Shown here: piece after piece, positions 63,986-64,000 of the stretch | Layout: each line of letters begins with the position of its first letter | Position numbering within the stretch: the stretch's first letter is position 1 | Assembly (NCBI GenBank): GCA_031553755.1 | Contig: JAVBKZ010000061.1 | Coordinates: 51,234-115,233, forward strand | Direction: 5' to 3' | Length of the DNA: 64,000 nucleotides | DNA from: JAIRVZ01 sp031553755 | Lineage (GTDB): Bacteria; Bacteroidota; Bacteroidia; Bacteroidales; Azobacteroidaceae | Notes under the pieces: model-generated | What the model was told of the DNA's origin: nothing | The model's input: only the letters and a program-made list of their open reading frames with translations | Databases searched by the model: none | Program-made: the position numbers and the translations under genes

Positions 63986-64000
63986 AATTAGGTTTTTAAT

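Larger units (their letters stand above)
63312..64000. other. 689-bp non-coding region upstream of the T9SS cargo gene
   Basis: It holds a C11 tract (63328-63338), a terminator-like hairpin (63371-63447), palindromic element copy B, a conserved leader block (63641-63682), a minus-strand promoter (63715-63746) and palindromic element copy C. A 68-codon plus-strand frame at 63607-63813 crosses the promoter and looks spurious. Confidence 0.7.

Noticed and set aside
1..64000. rRNA, tRNA, insertion sequences, prophage, CRISPR
   Set aside because: I saw no tRNA-like cloverleaf, rRNA core sequence, transposase, integrase, phage gene or repeat-spacer array; small RNAs without clear motifs could still be missed.

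Overview
The window looks like a chromosome segment of an AT-rich Bacteroidota member, most likely order Bacteroidales. Supporting signs are Bacteroidetes-type promoters (TTTG, about 19-20 nt, TAnnTTTG), several type IX secretion (T9SS) C-terminal sorting domains, a lipoprotein pair carrying a CSSDEE surface-export-like signal, DUF5686, DUF6249 and LruC families, and a typical rsfS-ftsH-cdsA operon. I found no rRNA, tRNA, CRISPR array, insertion sequence or prophage.

Layout. (1) 69-9250, plus strand: a carbohydrate-degradation island without SusC/SusD in view. It holds an APH-fold sugar kinase resembling N-acetylhexosamine 1-kinases, a GH109 enzyme, a BNR-4/GH105 two-domain enzyme, a GH3 glycosidase, a small exported protein and a DUF2264 protein. 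The set points to a glycan containing uronic acid and N-acetylhexosamine. (2) 9386-16304: housekeeping genes thyA, cdsA, ftsH, rsfS and mutS. (3) 16310-21294: a surface-glycan assembly cluster (FkbM methyltransferase, Wzx-like flippase, DUF5672 protein, two GT2 enzymes). Two paralogous LruC-domain surface lipoproteins with long leaders follow (21335-24572), then two adjacent fucosyltransferase-type genes (25274-27150). (4) 27155-37020: LysE-type exporter, malate dehydrogenase, VTT/YqaA membrane protein, alpha/beta hydrolase, flavodiiron protein, a ParDE toxin-antitoxin pair with a visible operator/promoter, 3-methyladenine glycosylase, DoxX, a tyrosine phosphatase and topA. (5) 37202-42765: a DUF5686 outer-membrane protein, a decayed small-gene region, a beta-propeller protein, and a DUF6249 / ECF sigma factor / small membrane protein operon.

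(6) 42987-63311, minus strand: six exported proteins in a row. Three are very large (2713, 1606 and 1125 aa) and read as one probable operon built from cohesin-like, CARDB, Calx-beta, PKD, leucine-rich and dockerin modules with T9SS tails. Two smaller T9SS cargo proteins and a beta-helix protein lie upstream. One cargo gene has an unusual 5' region: a canonical promoter about 400 nt upstream, a palindromic mobile-like element, a terminator-like hairpin and an 11-nt poly-G tract close to the start codon. A truncated duplicate of that leader lies at 59484-59690.

The most unusual material is this surface-protein block and its leader, the paired long leaders of the LruC lipoproteins, and a family of palindromic repeats shared between distant positions. 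Family names come from reading motifs by eye; no database search was possible.
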